64,000 nt of DNA, from positions 1 through 64,000 of the forward strand of contig CACEOF010000001.1 in NCBI GenBank assembly GCA_902561095.1. The letters are read 5' to 3'. Positions 16,333-24,628 of the stretch are shown in pieces. Source of the stretch: an uncultured Pelagibacteraceae bacterium. Its GTDB lineage: Bacteria > Pseudomonadota > Alphaproteobacteria > Pelagibacterales > Pelagibacteraceae. The notes beneath the pieces were generated by a model that was given only the letters and a program-made list of their open reading frames with translations, did not search any database and was not told the DNA's origin. The translations under genes and the position numbers were made by a program. Numbering within the stretch: position 1 is the stretch's first letter; every line of letters starts with the position of its first letter.

Positions 16333-17994
16333 TTAATTACTTGACCTATAGACCCATTGTTCGTCATAGTTTTTTAATTCATCAGGTAGTGGTGCTCCTT
16401 GGAACATACAAATTCTTAACCATTTATCTGATCGTGGATCAAATTTTAAGGCTCCAAAAAAAGATAGCTTTAACCTTAGCATATCTATAGGCATTAGATT
16501 TTTACCAATAGTATTATCTTGTATCTCAGAGTATGGAAATTTTTCAACAATAAATACTCTTCTAACAATGTGTCTAAGCTCAGAATTTTTAGACAAAAAT
16601 TCTGCAACAGTAGAATTATTTTTCATATCTAATAATTTTTTATGCAGTTTTTTTACATCTCTAGCTATTGCAAGAGGTTGTTCTAATTCAGATCCGCCTT
16701 CTTTAAATCTATCAGCTAATCTAGGCTCCTCTTTATTCTTAGAAATAAACCAAAAATTTTGTGTATTTTGTTTTTTTTCAAAGTTTATTTTTAAAATATT
16801 TGAATATTTTTTTTCAATAATATTGATTAAATCTTTAATTGTTCTGTTAGTTGGAATAGTAAAATATTTATCCTCCTCAGAACTCATCTGACTTACTAAC
16901 GGATTAGTTATTTCATTATATGGTTCCATCATAATAGAAACTACATACTCAATACACTCCTCACATGCTTTCTCCTCTAACCAAAGATATATTTGGTTAA
17001 AAGGGTATTCGTCTTCAAAATCAAAATTATTATCAATAAAGTGGATAAATTTTTTTATATCTTTTAATAGGTTTTTAATTTTAATTTTCTGATACTCACT
17101 ATCAGTATTCCAGCTAGTAATGTTTGTTAAAGATTTTTTAAGGCAATCAATAAATAAAACACTATCTTTTTTCTTAACTATTTTTATTTCTCTTATTTTT
17201 TTTAAGGCGATCTCTCTGCTCATTACCCAATTATTCAATAAGGTTGGATGATTTACTATAAATGGAGCCATGCCTAATCCAGTAGAATTTCCAATACCTA
17301 AATTTTTACAAATCTTTCTATCTAATACAACAGATTTACTGGGATTTTTGTGATGAGCAACGTGGTTTACTTGATCAAATGTAAATTGCCTAACTAAATA
17401 AACTAGCATCATTTCCAATCTAAAAGGTCCATTGATTTCTTCTCTGTTCTTAATTCTAAAACGATCCGCTAAGCCAAATTTTCCAGAACCATATACTGCA
17501 GTTGTTCTGTACAAATATCCAACATTTGATAGTAATTCTAAATCTGGTTGTTTACCCTCACTTAATCTTTCAACTACATGATTGAATACTCGAACAGATT
17601 TATTTGCTCTAGACAATGTTAACTCTTTAAATGAAAGTCTACCAACTTCCTGCCTTGGTACTTCATTTTTAAGTCTATCAATATCTTTTTGAGTAGGAAC
17701 ACCATCATGTAATGTAAATGCTGCATCCCATTTTGTTGCAATTACTCTATCTGATCTTTCGTCATCTTTAATTTTATTTGCAAAACAAACAAGTGAATAA
17801 GTTCTTTTATCTTTCTTAAAAGAGTAGACTGCTTCTCCATAACCAAATCTATCTAGATTAAATAAATCTCTCTTATATTCCCAGTCTTTAAATTCATTAA
17901 GAAAGCTTCTTAAAAAAGACAGTTTAGACTGATGAAATGATCCCAATCTTGACAATTTCATTATCGTGTTTGGATCTCTAAGTTGAACTTTCAT
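16333..17994 (-). CDS. 553-aa conserved-looking protein of unknown function
   Basis: I cannot place this 553-aa soluble protein in a family. The best-structured segments are VQLRDPNTIMKLSRLGSFHQ at the N-terminus, RTTAVYGSGKFGLADRF, YLVRQFTFDQVNHVAHH, and STGLGMAPFIVNHPTLLNNW. The second half is Lys/Asn-rich up to a more structured C-terminus (FDPRSDKWLRICMFQGAPLP). No signal peptide or membrane segment is seen. It is 2 bp after the M19 dipeptidase homologue and 3 bp before DUF3726, so all three probably act in one process. Confidence 0.75.
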   Translation of the reverse strand: MKVQLRDPNTIMKLSRLGSFHQSKLSFLRSFLNEFKDWEYKRDLFNLDRFGYGEAVYSFKKDKRTYSLVCFANKIKDDERSDRVIATKWDAAFTLHDGVPTQKDIDRLKNEVPRQEVGRLSFKELTLSRANKSVRVFNHVVERLSEGKQPDLELLSNVGYLYRTTAVYGSGKFGLADRFRIKNREEINGPFRLEMMLVYLVRQFTFDQVNHVAHHKNPSKSVVLDRKICKNLGIGNSTGLGMAPFIVNHPTLLNNWVMSREIALKKIREIKIVKKKDSVLFIDCLKKSLTNITSWNTDSEYQKIKIKNLLKDIKKFIHFIDNNFDFEDEYPFNQIYLWLEEKACEECIEYVVSIMMEPYNEITNPLVSQMSSEEDKYFTIPTNRTIKDLINIIEKKYSNILKINFEKKQNTQNFWFISKNKEEPRLADRFKEGGSELEQPLAIARDVKKLHKKLLDMKNNSTVAEFLSKNSELRHIVRRVFIVEKFPYSEIQDNTIGKNLMPIDMLRLKLSFFGALKFDPRSDKWLRICMFQGAPLPDELKNYDEQWVYRSSN

Positions 17995-17996
17995 AA

Positions 17997-18962
17997 CTAA
18001 ATTAATTTATAGAAATTGTACCAGTTGTTTCCAAGTATTCCATTTGTCTCTTCATCAGAAAATCCTACTTTTTTAAGACCTTTTTCGATATTTGAAAACC
18101 CCCTTGCGTCTTCAAACCATTTAGGTTGTTTGGGAAAGCCAGGTTTATTTTTATTACCTTCACCAAAATTTATACGTTTAGACCATGTTCCATTTCTCAT
18201 CCATTCAACAACACTATCAGGTTGCTGAAGGCAAAGATCAGATCCGATACCTATTTGTTTTGTGTTCATTATTTCAGCTGTCTTAGCAACCATCTCACAA
18301 AAACTTTCGAGGGTACAATTTGAGTTATCTTTCAAATGATGAGGATATAAAGATAATCCAAGAATACCTCCGCTATCACTTAAAATTTTTAACAAATCAG
18401 ATGATTTGTTTCTTTTTGCAGGATGCCAAAAATTTGGGTTTGCATGGGTTATTGCTATTGGTTTTTGACTTAACTCGATTGCATCAATTGTACTTTTTTC
18501 AGCTGAATGTGACATGTCAATTACTACACCCACCCTATTCATTTCTTTTATGACTTCACGTCCAAAATTGGTAACTCCACTGTCTGTATTTTCATAACAA
18601 CCAGTAGCTAATAATGATTGGTTGTTGTAAGTAAGCTGCATAAATCGGCAACCTAGTTTATGTATCTTTTCAACTAATTTTATATCATCCTCTATGGGAG
18701 AACAATTTTGAAAACCAAAAAAAATTGCTGTTTTTTTCTCTTTATTTGCCTTTTCTATATCTTTGTAGTCCCAGCCTTGAAATATTATATCTGAGTTTTC
18801 TTTAAAAAGTTTTTCCCATTTTTTAATCTCAGTTAATAACTCATTGTAGTCTTCATGATAGACTATGGTGACATGAACAGCATCAAGACCTGCAGATCTA
18901 TTAAACTCTAAGGTTTCTCTTGACCAATTACAATATTGAAGGTTATCAATTTTAAAATTCAT
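17997..18962 (-). CDS. M19 membrane dipeptidase family protein (divergent)
   Basis: This 321-aa protein has the M19 (renal dipeptidase) scaffold: VVIDMSHSAEKSTIDAIELS, PIAITHANPNFWHPAKRN, a later GIGSDLCLQ, and a C-terminal GILGNNWYNFY. The N-terminus reads DNLQYCNWSRETLEFNRSAG, so the usual HxD zinc ligand pair of the family is not evident at the expected place. The other zinc ligands may be kept (His in MSHS and ITHAN, Asp in GSD). It may act on a specific amide or dipeptide, or have drifted. It heads the unknown operon. Confidence 0.8.
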   Translation of the reverse strand: MNFKIDNLQYCNWSRETLEFNRSAGLDAVHVTIVYHEDYNELLTEIKKWEKLFKENSDIIFQGWDYKDIEKANKEKKTAIFFGFQNCSPIEDDIKLVEKIHKLGCRFMQLTYNNQSLLATGCYENTDSGVTNFGREVIKEMNRVGVVIDMSHSAEKSTIDAIELSQKPIAITHANPNFWHPAKRNKSSDLLKILSDSGGILGLSLYPHHLKDNSNCTLESFCEMVAKTAEIMNTKQIGIGSDLCLQQPDSVVEWMRNGTWSKRINFGEGNKNKPGFPKQPKWFEDARGFSNIEKGLKKVGFSDEETNGILGNNWYNFYKLI

Positions 18963-19053
18963 ATTAGTTGAACTCTAATCAATATGTTTTTAAATACTAT
19001 TAATTTTATTGAAATTTTAACTTAATTTTGAAATAAACTAATTACTAATTCTC

Positions 19054-19545
19054 ATGAAAAAAAATAGAAATCTAAAAGTTTCAATCGTTATGGGTAGTCA
19101 GTCTGACTATAAGACTATGCGGCTAGCGGAAATAACCCTAAAAAAAATTGGTGTTTCTTTTGAAACAAAAATTGTATCAGCTCACAGAACTCCAAAAAGG
19201 ATGTATGATTATGCGCTAAAAGCGGAACAAAATAATATAGGTGTAATTATAGCAGGCGCTGGAGGATCGGCACATTTACCCGGTATGATCTCAGCACTTA
19301 CGTCATTACCAGTTCTTGGTGTACCTATTGAAAGCAAAAAATTGAAAGGCTTAGACAGTCTATTATCAATAGCTCAAATGCCAAAAGGTATACCTGTTGG
19401 AACACTTGCTATTGGTGAAGACGGTGCAATTAATGCTGCATTACTAGCAGCGTCAATAATAGCAAACCAGAATGCATCTATTAAAGGTAAATTGATTAAT
19501 TGGAGATCTAGTCAAACTAAATCAGTAAAAAAAAATCCAAAATAA
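19054..19545 (+). CDS. purE: 5-(carboxyamino)imidazole ribonucleotide mutase
   Basis: PurE converts N5-CAIR to CAIR in purine synthesis. The 163-aa protein has [33 protein letters not shown] with the catalytic His, and [19 protein letters not shown]. Length is standard for class I PurE. The ORF ends directly before purK (stop then ATG with no gap), the usual pairing. Confidence 0.97.
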   Translation: MKKNRNLKVSIVMGSQSDYKTMRLAEITLKKIGVSFETKIVSAHRTPKRMYDYALKAEQNNIGVIIAGAGGSAHLPGMISALTSLPVLGVPIESKKLKGLDSLLSIAQMPKGIPVGTLAIGEDGAINAALLAASIIANQNASIKGKLINWRSSQTKSVKKNPK

Positions 19546-20592
19546 ATGTCTGATATTACTCTTGGTATTATAGGAGGTGGGCAGTTAGGTAGCATGTTAG
19601 CAATTGCTGCAAAAAAATTAAACATTAAAACTATAATTTTTTCTGACGATTCAGATGCGCCTGCTCAGAACTTTTGTAATCAATTTATTTCAGGAAATTA
19701 TGATGACAATAAGAAAGTTAGTGATTTTGTTAATCAAGTTGACGTTGTAACTTATGAATTTGAAAATATACCTTTTGAAACCCTTAACGAAATAAACAAG
19801 TTAAAACCAGTTTTACCTAAACCTTCTATAAATCGACTTATTCAACATCGATTGGCGGAAAAAGATTTTATAAATAAATTAAATATTAGGACTACAAGGT
19901 ATGTATCAATTGAAAAAAAGTCAGACATAGATGCCTTGAAAGATTTTTTACCAGGTATTTTGAAGACGACTACACTTGGTTATGATGGAAAAGGACAACA
20001 TCCAATAAATTCGATCGAAGAATTAAATTCTATTAATATAGATTTTTCCAGCGGATATATTCTTGAGAAACTTGTTAAACTAAAAAAAGAAATCTCAATA
20101 ATTATAACCAGATTTAGTAATAATAAATACGAAATTTATGAGCCCATTGAGAATACTCATGAAGATCAAATTTTAAAATATTCTAAAATACCTGCTGAAA
20201 TAAATGAGAAAATTTTTAATCAATCTAAAGACTGGGCTATGCTGATAGCAGAAGAACTTAAATATGTGGGAACTTTGTGTGTAGAATTTTTTATAGATAG
20301 AAATGATAATTTATATGTAAACGAAGTTGCTCCTAGGGTACATAACTCTGGCCATCTTACAATTAATGCATACAATGTAAGTCAATTTGAAAATCATGTT
20401 AGATCAGTTTGTGGGTTAGATCAAATACCATTAAGAAAAATTTCAAATGCAAAAATGATTAATTTACTAGGTGATCAGATATCTCAGTATAGAAATTCTC
20501 CCAACTTAAAAGAGAATGAATTTTTCTTTGATTATTTAAAAAAAGAGATTAAAGAAAAAAGAAAAATGGGTCATATAACAATATTAACTTAG
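19546..20592 (+). CDS. purK: 5-(carboxyamino)imidazole ribonucleotide synthase
   Basis: PurK is an ATP-grasp enzyme that carboxylates AIR with bicarbonate. The 348-aa sequence has the N-terminal GIIGGGQLGSMLAIAAKKL, the ATP-grasp segments ILKTTTLGYDGKGQHPI and LYVNEVAPRVHNSGHLTINA, and a substrate-side QFENHVRSVCGLDQIPL. It abuts purE with no intergenic base and is followed immediately by a GNAT gene. Confidence 0.96.
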   Translation: MSDITLGIIGGGQLGSMLAIAAKKLNIKTIIFSDDSDAPAQNFCNQFISGNYDDNKKVSDFVNQVDVVTYEFENIPFETLNEINKLKPVLPKPSINRLIQHRLAEKDFINKLNIRTTRYVSIEKKSDIDALKDFLPGILKTTTLGYDGKGQHPINSIEELNSINIDFSSGYILEKLVKLKKEISIIITRFSNNKYEIYEPIENTHEDQILKYSKIPAEINEKIFNQSKDWAMLIAEELKYVGTLCVEFFIDRNDNLYVNEVAPRVHNSGHLTINAYNVSQFENHVRSVCGLDQIPLRKISNAKMINLLGDQISQYRNSPNLKENEFFFDYLKKEIKEKRKMGHITILT

Positions 20593-21060
20593 ATGTTTAA
20601 ATCATTAGAGGGTAATTTTGATAATCCTAAAGTTCATGAACTTCTTAGTAACCACTTTGTTGAGCTTAGAGCGGTATCTCCAGAAGGCAGTGCTCATGTT
20701 TTAGATATTCCTGGTCTAAAAGTGTCATCAATTAAATTTTGGAGCCTGTGGCAAGATGAAAATTTAATAGGTTGTGGTGCTCTAAAATTTCTTGATGAAG
20801 GTCATGGAGAATTTAAATCTATAAGAATTCACGATAATTTTAGAAATAAAGGATATGGAATTAATGTAATTAATCATTTAATTAATGAGGCCAAGAAACT
20901 AAAGATAAAAAAATTAAGTATTGAGACAGGTGCTGGAGATTTTTTTTTACCAGCAAGAAAACTTTTTAAAAGATGTAAATTTAAGGAATGTAAACCTTTT
21001 GCAAACTATAAAGAAGATGTAAATTCTGTATATTTGACCAAAATTATTGACACAAATTAG
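20593..21060 (+). CDS. GNAT family N-acetyltransferase
   Basis: This 155-aa GNAT fold has the acetyl-CoA-binding motif A region FKSIRIHDNFRNKGYGINVI, preceded by LIGCGALKFLDEGHGEFK and followed by LSIETGAGDFFLPARKLFKRCKF. The acceptor amine is not known. It directly follows the purK stop with no gap, so it is probably cotranscribed with purEK, though a functional link to purine synthesis is not shown. Confidence 0.85.
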   Translation: MFKSLEGNFDNPKVHELLSNHFVELRAVSPEGSAHVLDIPGLKVSSIKFWSLWQDENLIGCGALKFLDEGHGEFKSIRIHDNFRNKGYGINVINHLINEAKKLKIKKLSIETGAGDFFLPARKLFKRCKFKECKPFANYKEDVNSVYLTKIIDTN

Positions 21061-21174
21061 AAAATATTTTTAATTTATAATATATTTAGTTGACAAAACC
21101 CTTCAAAATCTAAACAAAGCCAGAATTACTTAATTATAAGTAATAAATTAATAACAAAAAGTAAGAAGATAAAT

Positions 21175-21381
21175 ATGAGTCTACAAGGAAAAGTAAAATG
21201 GTTCAATCCAACCAAAGGTTTTGGTTTTATTGAAAGAGAAGATAAAGAAAAAGATGTGTTTGTACATGTTTCAGCTGTAAGAGATGCTGGTATGAACGGT
21301 TTAGATGAGGGTCAAGCTTTGACTTTCGATGTTGAAGATGGTCCTAAAGGTCCTTCAGCAGTTAACTTAAAAACTGCATAA
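21175..21381 (+). CDS. cold-shock domain RNA-binding protein
   Basis: This 68-aa CSD protein has the RNP1 motif KGFGFIERE and RNP2-like VFVHVSAV, with [11 protein letters not shown] before them and [12 protein letters not shown] at the end. Such proteins are RNA chaperones, often abundant in marine bacteria. The upstream spacer of about 114 bases contains a TTGACA hexamer at 21090 but only a weak -10 (AACAAA at a 17-base gap). A long hairpin follows 14 bases after the stop. Confidence 0.95.
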   Translation: MSLQGKVKWFNPTKGFGFIEREDKEKDVFVHVSAVRDAGMNGLDEGQALTFDVEDGPKGPSAVNLKTA

Positions 21382-21394
21382 TTTCACACTTCCT

Positions 21395-21442
21395 ATTGGC
21401 TGAAAATTTTATTTATAATAACAAACTGAATTTTCAGCCAAT
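21395..21442 (+). terminator. 14-bp-stem hairpin after the cold-shock gene
   Basis: ATTGGCTGAAAATT at 21395 pairs perfectly with AATTTTCAGCCAAT at 21429-21442 across a 20-base AT-rich loop. The stem lies 14 bases after the csp stop, and CCTTAATTATT follows, which is only weakly T-rich. It is the longest perfect stem I noted in the window. A terminator or a 3' mRNA stabiliser for a highly expressed short transcript is likely. Confidence 0.6.
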
Positions 21443-21520
21443 TCCTTAATTATTACCAACCTTTAAACACAATTATTAATTATAGAATTAAATTAAAAAA
21501 TTAATAAATTAATCAAAAAT

Positions 21521-22267
21521 ATGATTGGAATTTTAGGTGGAATGGGAACTCAAGCTGGTCTAGATTTTTGTAACAAGCTTGCAGTTCTAAATAGAGGAAA
21601 AATTGATCAAGAGTATCCACTATTTTTACTTTATAATAAATCAAATATTCCTGGTAGACCTGAGTCTATAGGTGCTCAAACTAAAAATCTTTTAAATAAA
21701 TCTACAAACAAAAGAAGTAGAGAAAAATATAACAAAGTTTTAAAAAGTTTGCTCAAAGGTTGTGAACTTCTAGAAAAAAATAAATGTAAATTTATAGTAA
21801 TACCTTGTAATACGGCTCATTATTGGTTCGATGATTTACAAAATAAAATCAATATTCCAATAATTAATATGCCAAAAGAAGTTTTTAAATTTACAAAAAA
21901 AAAATGCAAAAAAAACTCTAAAATTGGTCTCCTAGCCACTGAGGGAACACTTAAAACAGGGGTTTATAAAAAAATTTTTGACAAAAATTATCAATTGATA
22001 GAGCCGTCTCAACAAATACAAAAATTGTCAGTTAATAAAGCTATTAAATTAGTTAAAATGGGAAATGTGAAAGCTGCTGCAAAAGCAATTAAACCTGCGA
22101 TTGATTCCTTAACGAAAATGAAGTGTAAAAAAATTATTTTAGGTTGTACAGAGCTCCCAATTGCTATTTTTGCATTCAAATCATTTGAAAATGTAAAATC
22201 CTCAAAAGTATTTTTAGATCCCAACTTAATTTTGGCTCATTCAGCTATGGCTAAGCATAAAAATTAG
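21521..22267 (+). CDS. aspartate/glutamate racemase family protein
   Basis: This 248-aa protein has the family's twin-cysteine motifs FIVIPCNTAHYWFDDLQ and IILGCTELPI, and an N-terminal GILGGMGTQAGLDFCNKLA. These two cysteines are the acid/base pair that inverts the amino acid alpha carbon in PLP-independent racemases. Aspartate versus glutamate or another substrate cannot be decided. It contains an A10 coding tract (21895-21904) that stays in frame. It lies 3 bp before a hypothetical gene. Confidence 0.85.
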   Translation: MIGILGGMGTQAGLDFCNKLAVLNRGKIDQEYPLFLLYNKSNIPGRPESIGAQTKNLLNKSTNKRSREKYNKVLKSLLKGCELLEKNKCKFIVIPCNTAHYWFDDLQNKINIPIINMPKEVFKFTKKKCKKNSKIGLLATEGTLKTGVYKKIFDKNYQLIEPSQQIQKLSVNKAIKLVKMGNVKAAAKAIKPAIDSLTKMKCKKIILGCTELPIAIFAFKSFENVKSSKVFLDPNLILAHSAMAKHKN

Positions 22268-22270
22268 TTT

Positions 22271-22711
22271 ATGTCTAAAAAGTCTGAAAAGCCATATGTG
22301 TTAAGAGCTGCTGAATTTGTTTATTCAAAGATAATAGAAATAAAAAAACAAAATCCCGAAATCAATAATATACAAGCTTTTGAAAATTTCATGACTACTA
22401 AGGAATATGACATTTTAAGTTCTGGAGAATTTCATGATAGATGGTTCTTAGAACTTGAGAATAATAAATTTATTGACAAGATAACTAAAAAAAAAATTAA
22501 TGAAGAAACTTTAAGACTTTTAGAGCTTCAAAAAGATTCTATGGTAAGATTTTTAATGAAAATACCAAAGCTTTATTATACTAAGAGCCATTTTCCACTA
22601 GAAATTTCACAAAGAGCTTTTGATCACTTGTGGAGAGTTTGTGAAAGCTATGAGATGTGGTGCAAAGAGACTAATCAAGAAAATTTAATATATCTGAATA
22701 TTATTGAGTAG
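22271..22711 (+). CDS. hypothetical protein, 146 aa
   Basis: This soluble, Lys/Glu-rich ORF begins MSKKSEKPYVLRAAEFVYSK and has a more conserved-looking centre, FLMKIPKLYYTKSHFPLEISQRAFDHLWRVCESYEMWC. No catalytic or binding motif is evident and I do not recognise it. It is 3 bp downstream of the racemase gene, likely in one transcript, and its end overlaps the convergent hypothetical gene by 11 bases. Confidence 0.6.
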   Translation: MSKKSEKPYVLRAAEFVYSKIIEIKKQNPEINNIQAFENFMTTKEYDILSSGEFHDRWFLELENNKFIDKITKKKINEETLRLLELQKDSMVRFLMKIPKLYYTKSHFPLEISQRAFDHLWRVCESYEMWCKETNQENLIYLNIIE

Positions 22712-23087
22712 TATTATTTAAATCAAGTATTGATCTAGTAACCTCAATTCGTTTTTTAAGTAATTTTTGTAAATTTTGGTTATCCAGTTTTTGTCTAGTC
22801 ATTTTAATTCTTGTTTCCACTAATTGTCTGAGTTCTTCATCAAACGAATTAATTTTAATTTTTTTATCTGTTTCTTCTACTAAGGTTTCTTTAATTAAAG
22901 TTAAAGAATTTTTACCAGTCTCTTTTTCTATACGTTGATTAACTATGAATTGTGCACTAGCTTTATAAATATTGCCTGAAGTAAGAACTGTTACACCTGG
23001 ACCAATAAATGAAAGAATTGGTGCAAAACCTGTCAAAAAGAAAAAAGACAGCATAATTGTAAATATTCTAAATAGTCTAAATTTCAT
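22701..23087 (-). CDS. exported hypothetical protein with coiled-coil tail
   Basis: This 128-aa protein has an N-terminal signal or membrane segment (LFRIFTIMLSFFFLTGFAPIL), followed by PGVTVLTSGNIYKASAQFIVNQRIEKETGKN and a charged helical tail rich in Leu/Lys/Glu that may form a coiled coil. It is probably periplasmic or inner-membrane anchored. I do not recognise the family. Its 3' end overlaps the convergent 146-aa gene by 11 bases. Confidence 0.6.
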   Translation of the reverse strand: MKFRLFRIFTIMLSFFFLTGFAPILSFIGPGVTVLTSGNIYKASAQFIVNQRIEKETGKNSLTLIKETLVEETDKKIKINSFDEELRQLVETRIKMTRQKLDNQNLQKLLKKRIEVTRSILDLNNTTQ

Positions 23088-23187
23088 AATTAAACATTAA
23101 GTGATTTGGTAATTCGTTTCTACATCTAATTTGTTCATTTTAGGTACTGATTTATTTGATTTTATTTAATTTATTTGTTTACTAAAG

Positions 23188-24039
23188 ATGATGATTAAAA
23201 TATTCCCTTTCATATTTATACTTCTATGGTCCTCTGCTTTCATAACAACTAAGCCTATTATAGACAATAGTGATCCATTTGCTGCCCTAGCTTTTAGATT
23301 TGCTTTAGTTGCTTTAGGTTTTTTTTTATTTTCTATTTATTCAAAACAAAAAATTCTAGTAAGTAAAAAAAACTTTTTCGAATCTTTTTTTAGTGGTGTA
23401 TTATTTCATGGTTTTTATCTTGGCGGTGTATTTTACTCAATTTCAATTGGCATGCCCACAGCAATTGCTGCATTAATTGTAACCCTTCAACCAGTTCTCA
23501 CAAATGCATTGAGTGGACAAATTTTAAATGAGAAAGTATCGCCAAAACAATGGATGGGTGTTTTATTGGGATTTGCTGGTGCAGGACTTGTTCTGGGTTT
23601 TGATTTAGGCTCTAAAATACCAACAGCAGGATTAATCGCGACTATAATTTCGTTATTAGCAATTACATTTTCTACTTTGTGGCAAAAAAAATTAAGTAAC
23701 AATTTACCATTATCAGTCAGTAATATGAATCAAGCTTTGGGGGGGGTTGTTTTTCATATTGTAATAATTATTTTTTTTGCAGACCCTTACATAGATTTTT
23801 CAACCACTTTTTTAATTGCAATGAGTCATCAAATTTTTTTAGTTTCGTTTGGAGCTTTTACAATTTTAATGTTTTTAATTAAAAGAAATTCTGCAAGTAA
23901 AACAGTTTCTATTTTTTTTTTAATTCCTCCTACCTCAGCTTTAATGGCTTGGATTTTTTTAAACGAAAGCCTAAACAATTTAGATCTTCTGGGTTTTTTA
24001 ATTGCAACAATTGGTGTTTATATAGCGACAAGAGATTAA
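23188..24039 (+). CDS. EamA/DMT family transporter
   Basis: This 283-aa membrane protein has ten predicted helices in two EamA repeats. The first shows WSSAFITTKPIIDNSDPFAALAFRFALVAL and AALIVTLQPVLTNAL, the second ISLLAITFSTLWQKKL and IFFLIPPTSALMAWIFLNESL. Substrates of this family are varied amino acids or metabolites. A run of eight G (23739-23746) sits in the coding sequence (Q-A-L-G-G-V-V) and stays in frame. It converges with the soxG-like gene after one base. Confidence 0.85.
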   Translation: MMIKIFPFIFILLWSSAFITTKPIIDNSDPFAALAFRFALVALGFFLFSIYSKQKILVSKKNFFESFFSGVLFHGFYLGGVFYSISIGMPTAIAALIVTLQPVLTNALSGQILNEKVSPKQWMGVLLGFAGAGLVLGFDLGSKIPTAGLIATIISLLAITFSTLWQKKLSNNLPLSVSNMNQALGGVVFHIVIIIFFADPYIDFSTTFLIAMSHQIFLVSFGAFTILMFLIKRNSASKTVSIFFLIPPTSALMAWIFLNESLNNLDLLGFLIATIGVYIATRD

Positions 24040-24040
24040 A

Positions 24041-24628
24041 TTACTTTCCTATATAGCCAAATTCTAAAGATGAATCTGTTATTGAATGATATAGTGACTC
24101 TCCAAAACTTCTTAGAACAAAAATTCTAAATGTATCAGGTTTGTCATTTATCATGTCAACAATTATAGATATTCCATTAAATGCAGAATTCAGACAATTA
24201 TTTTTATAAAATTCATTAAAGTTGAAAGGGCATCCTTTTTTTAAAACTTCTTTAGCATAATGACCCTCTAGCTCAATAATTGATTTTGAATGAGAAATAT
24301 CTGTGACTGCAAAATCCTCCTCTTGAAATTTTTTTTCGATTTCAGAAAATACCTCTTTTTTAGTTGTTATAATTAGCCAATTTCTTGGTCCATTCCAAAG
24401 AATTCGAGTATTTTCATTACTTTGTACTGATAATGGTCTTGAACTTAGGTTAAGATTATTTATTTTAATTTCCTCATATACAACATTAGAATTTTTATAT
24501 TGGACAATCTGAGTAATATATAATTTTTTTATTTCTGTAATTTTAATTAAATTTTTTTCGTTTTTTCCTTCACAATCGCCAAATTGTCCTTTTTGGTGGA
24601 TATGTTCTAAAGCTGATGTTGAACTCAT
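24041..24628 (-). CDS. soxG: sarcosine oxidase gamma-type subunit / N-methylglutamate dehydrogenase subunit D
   Basis: This 195-aa protein is the smallest folate-domain-like subunit of heterotetrameric sarcosine oxidase. It shows RILWNGPRNWLIITTK and FAVTDISHSKSIIELEGHYAKEVLKKGCPFNF, typical of SoxG/MgdD. It is the last gene of the soxBDAG-ordered operon and overlaps soxA by four bases. The family alone does not separate a sarcosine role from an N-methylglutamate role; the nearby N-methylglutamate synthase genes favour the latter. Confidence 0.85.
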   Translation of the reverse strand: MSSTSALEHIHQKGQFGDCEGKNEKNLIKITEIKKLYITQIVQYKNSNVVYEEIKINNLNLSSRPLSVQSNENTRILWNGPRNWLIITTKKEVFSEIEKKFQEEDFAVTDISHSKSIIELEGHYAKEVLKKGCPFNFNEFYKNNCLNSAFNGISIIVDMINDKPDTFRIFVLRSFGESLYHSITDSSLEFGYIGK

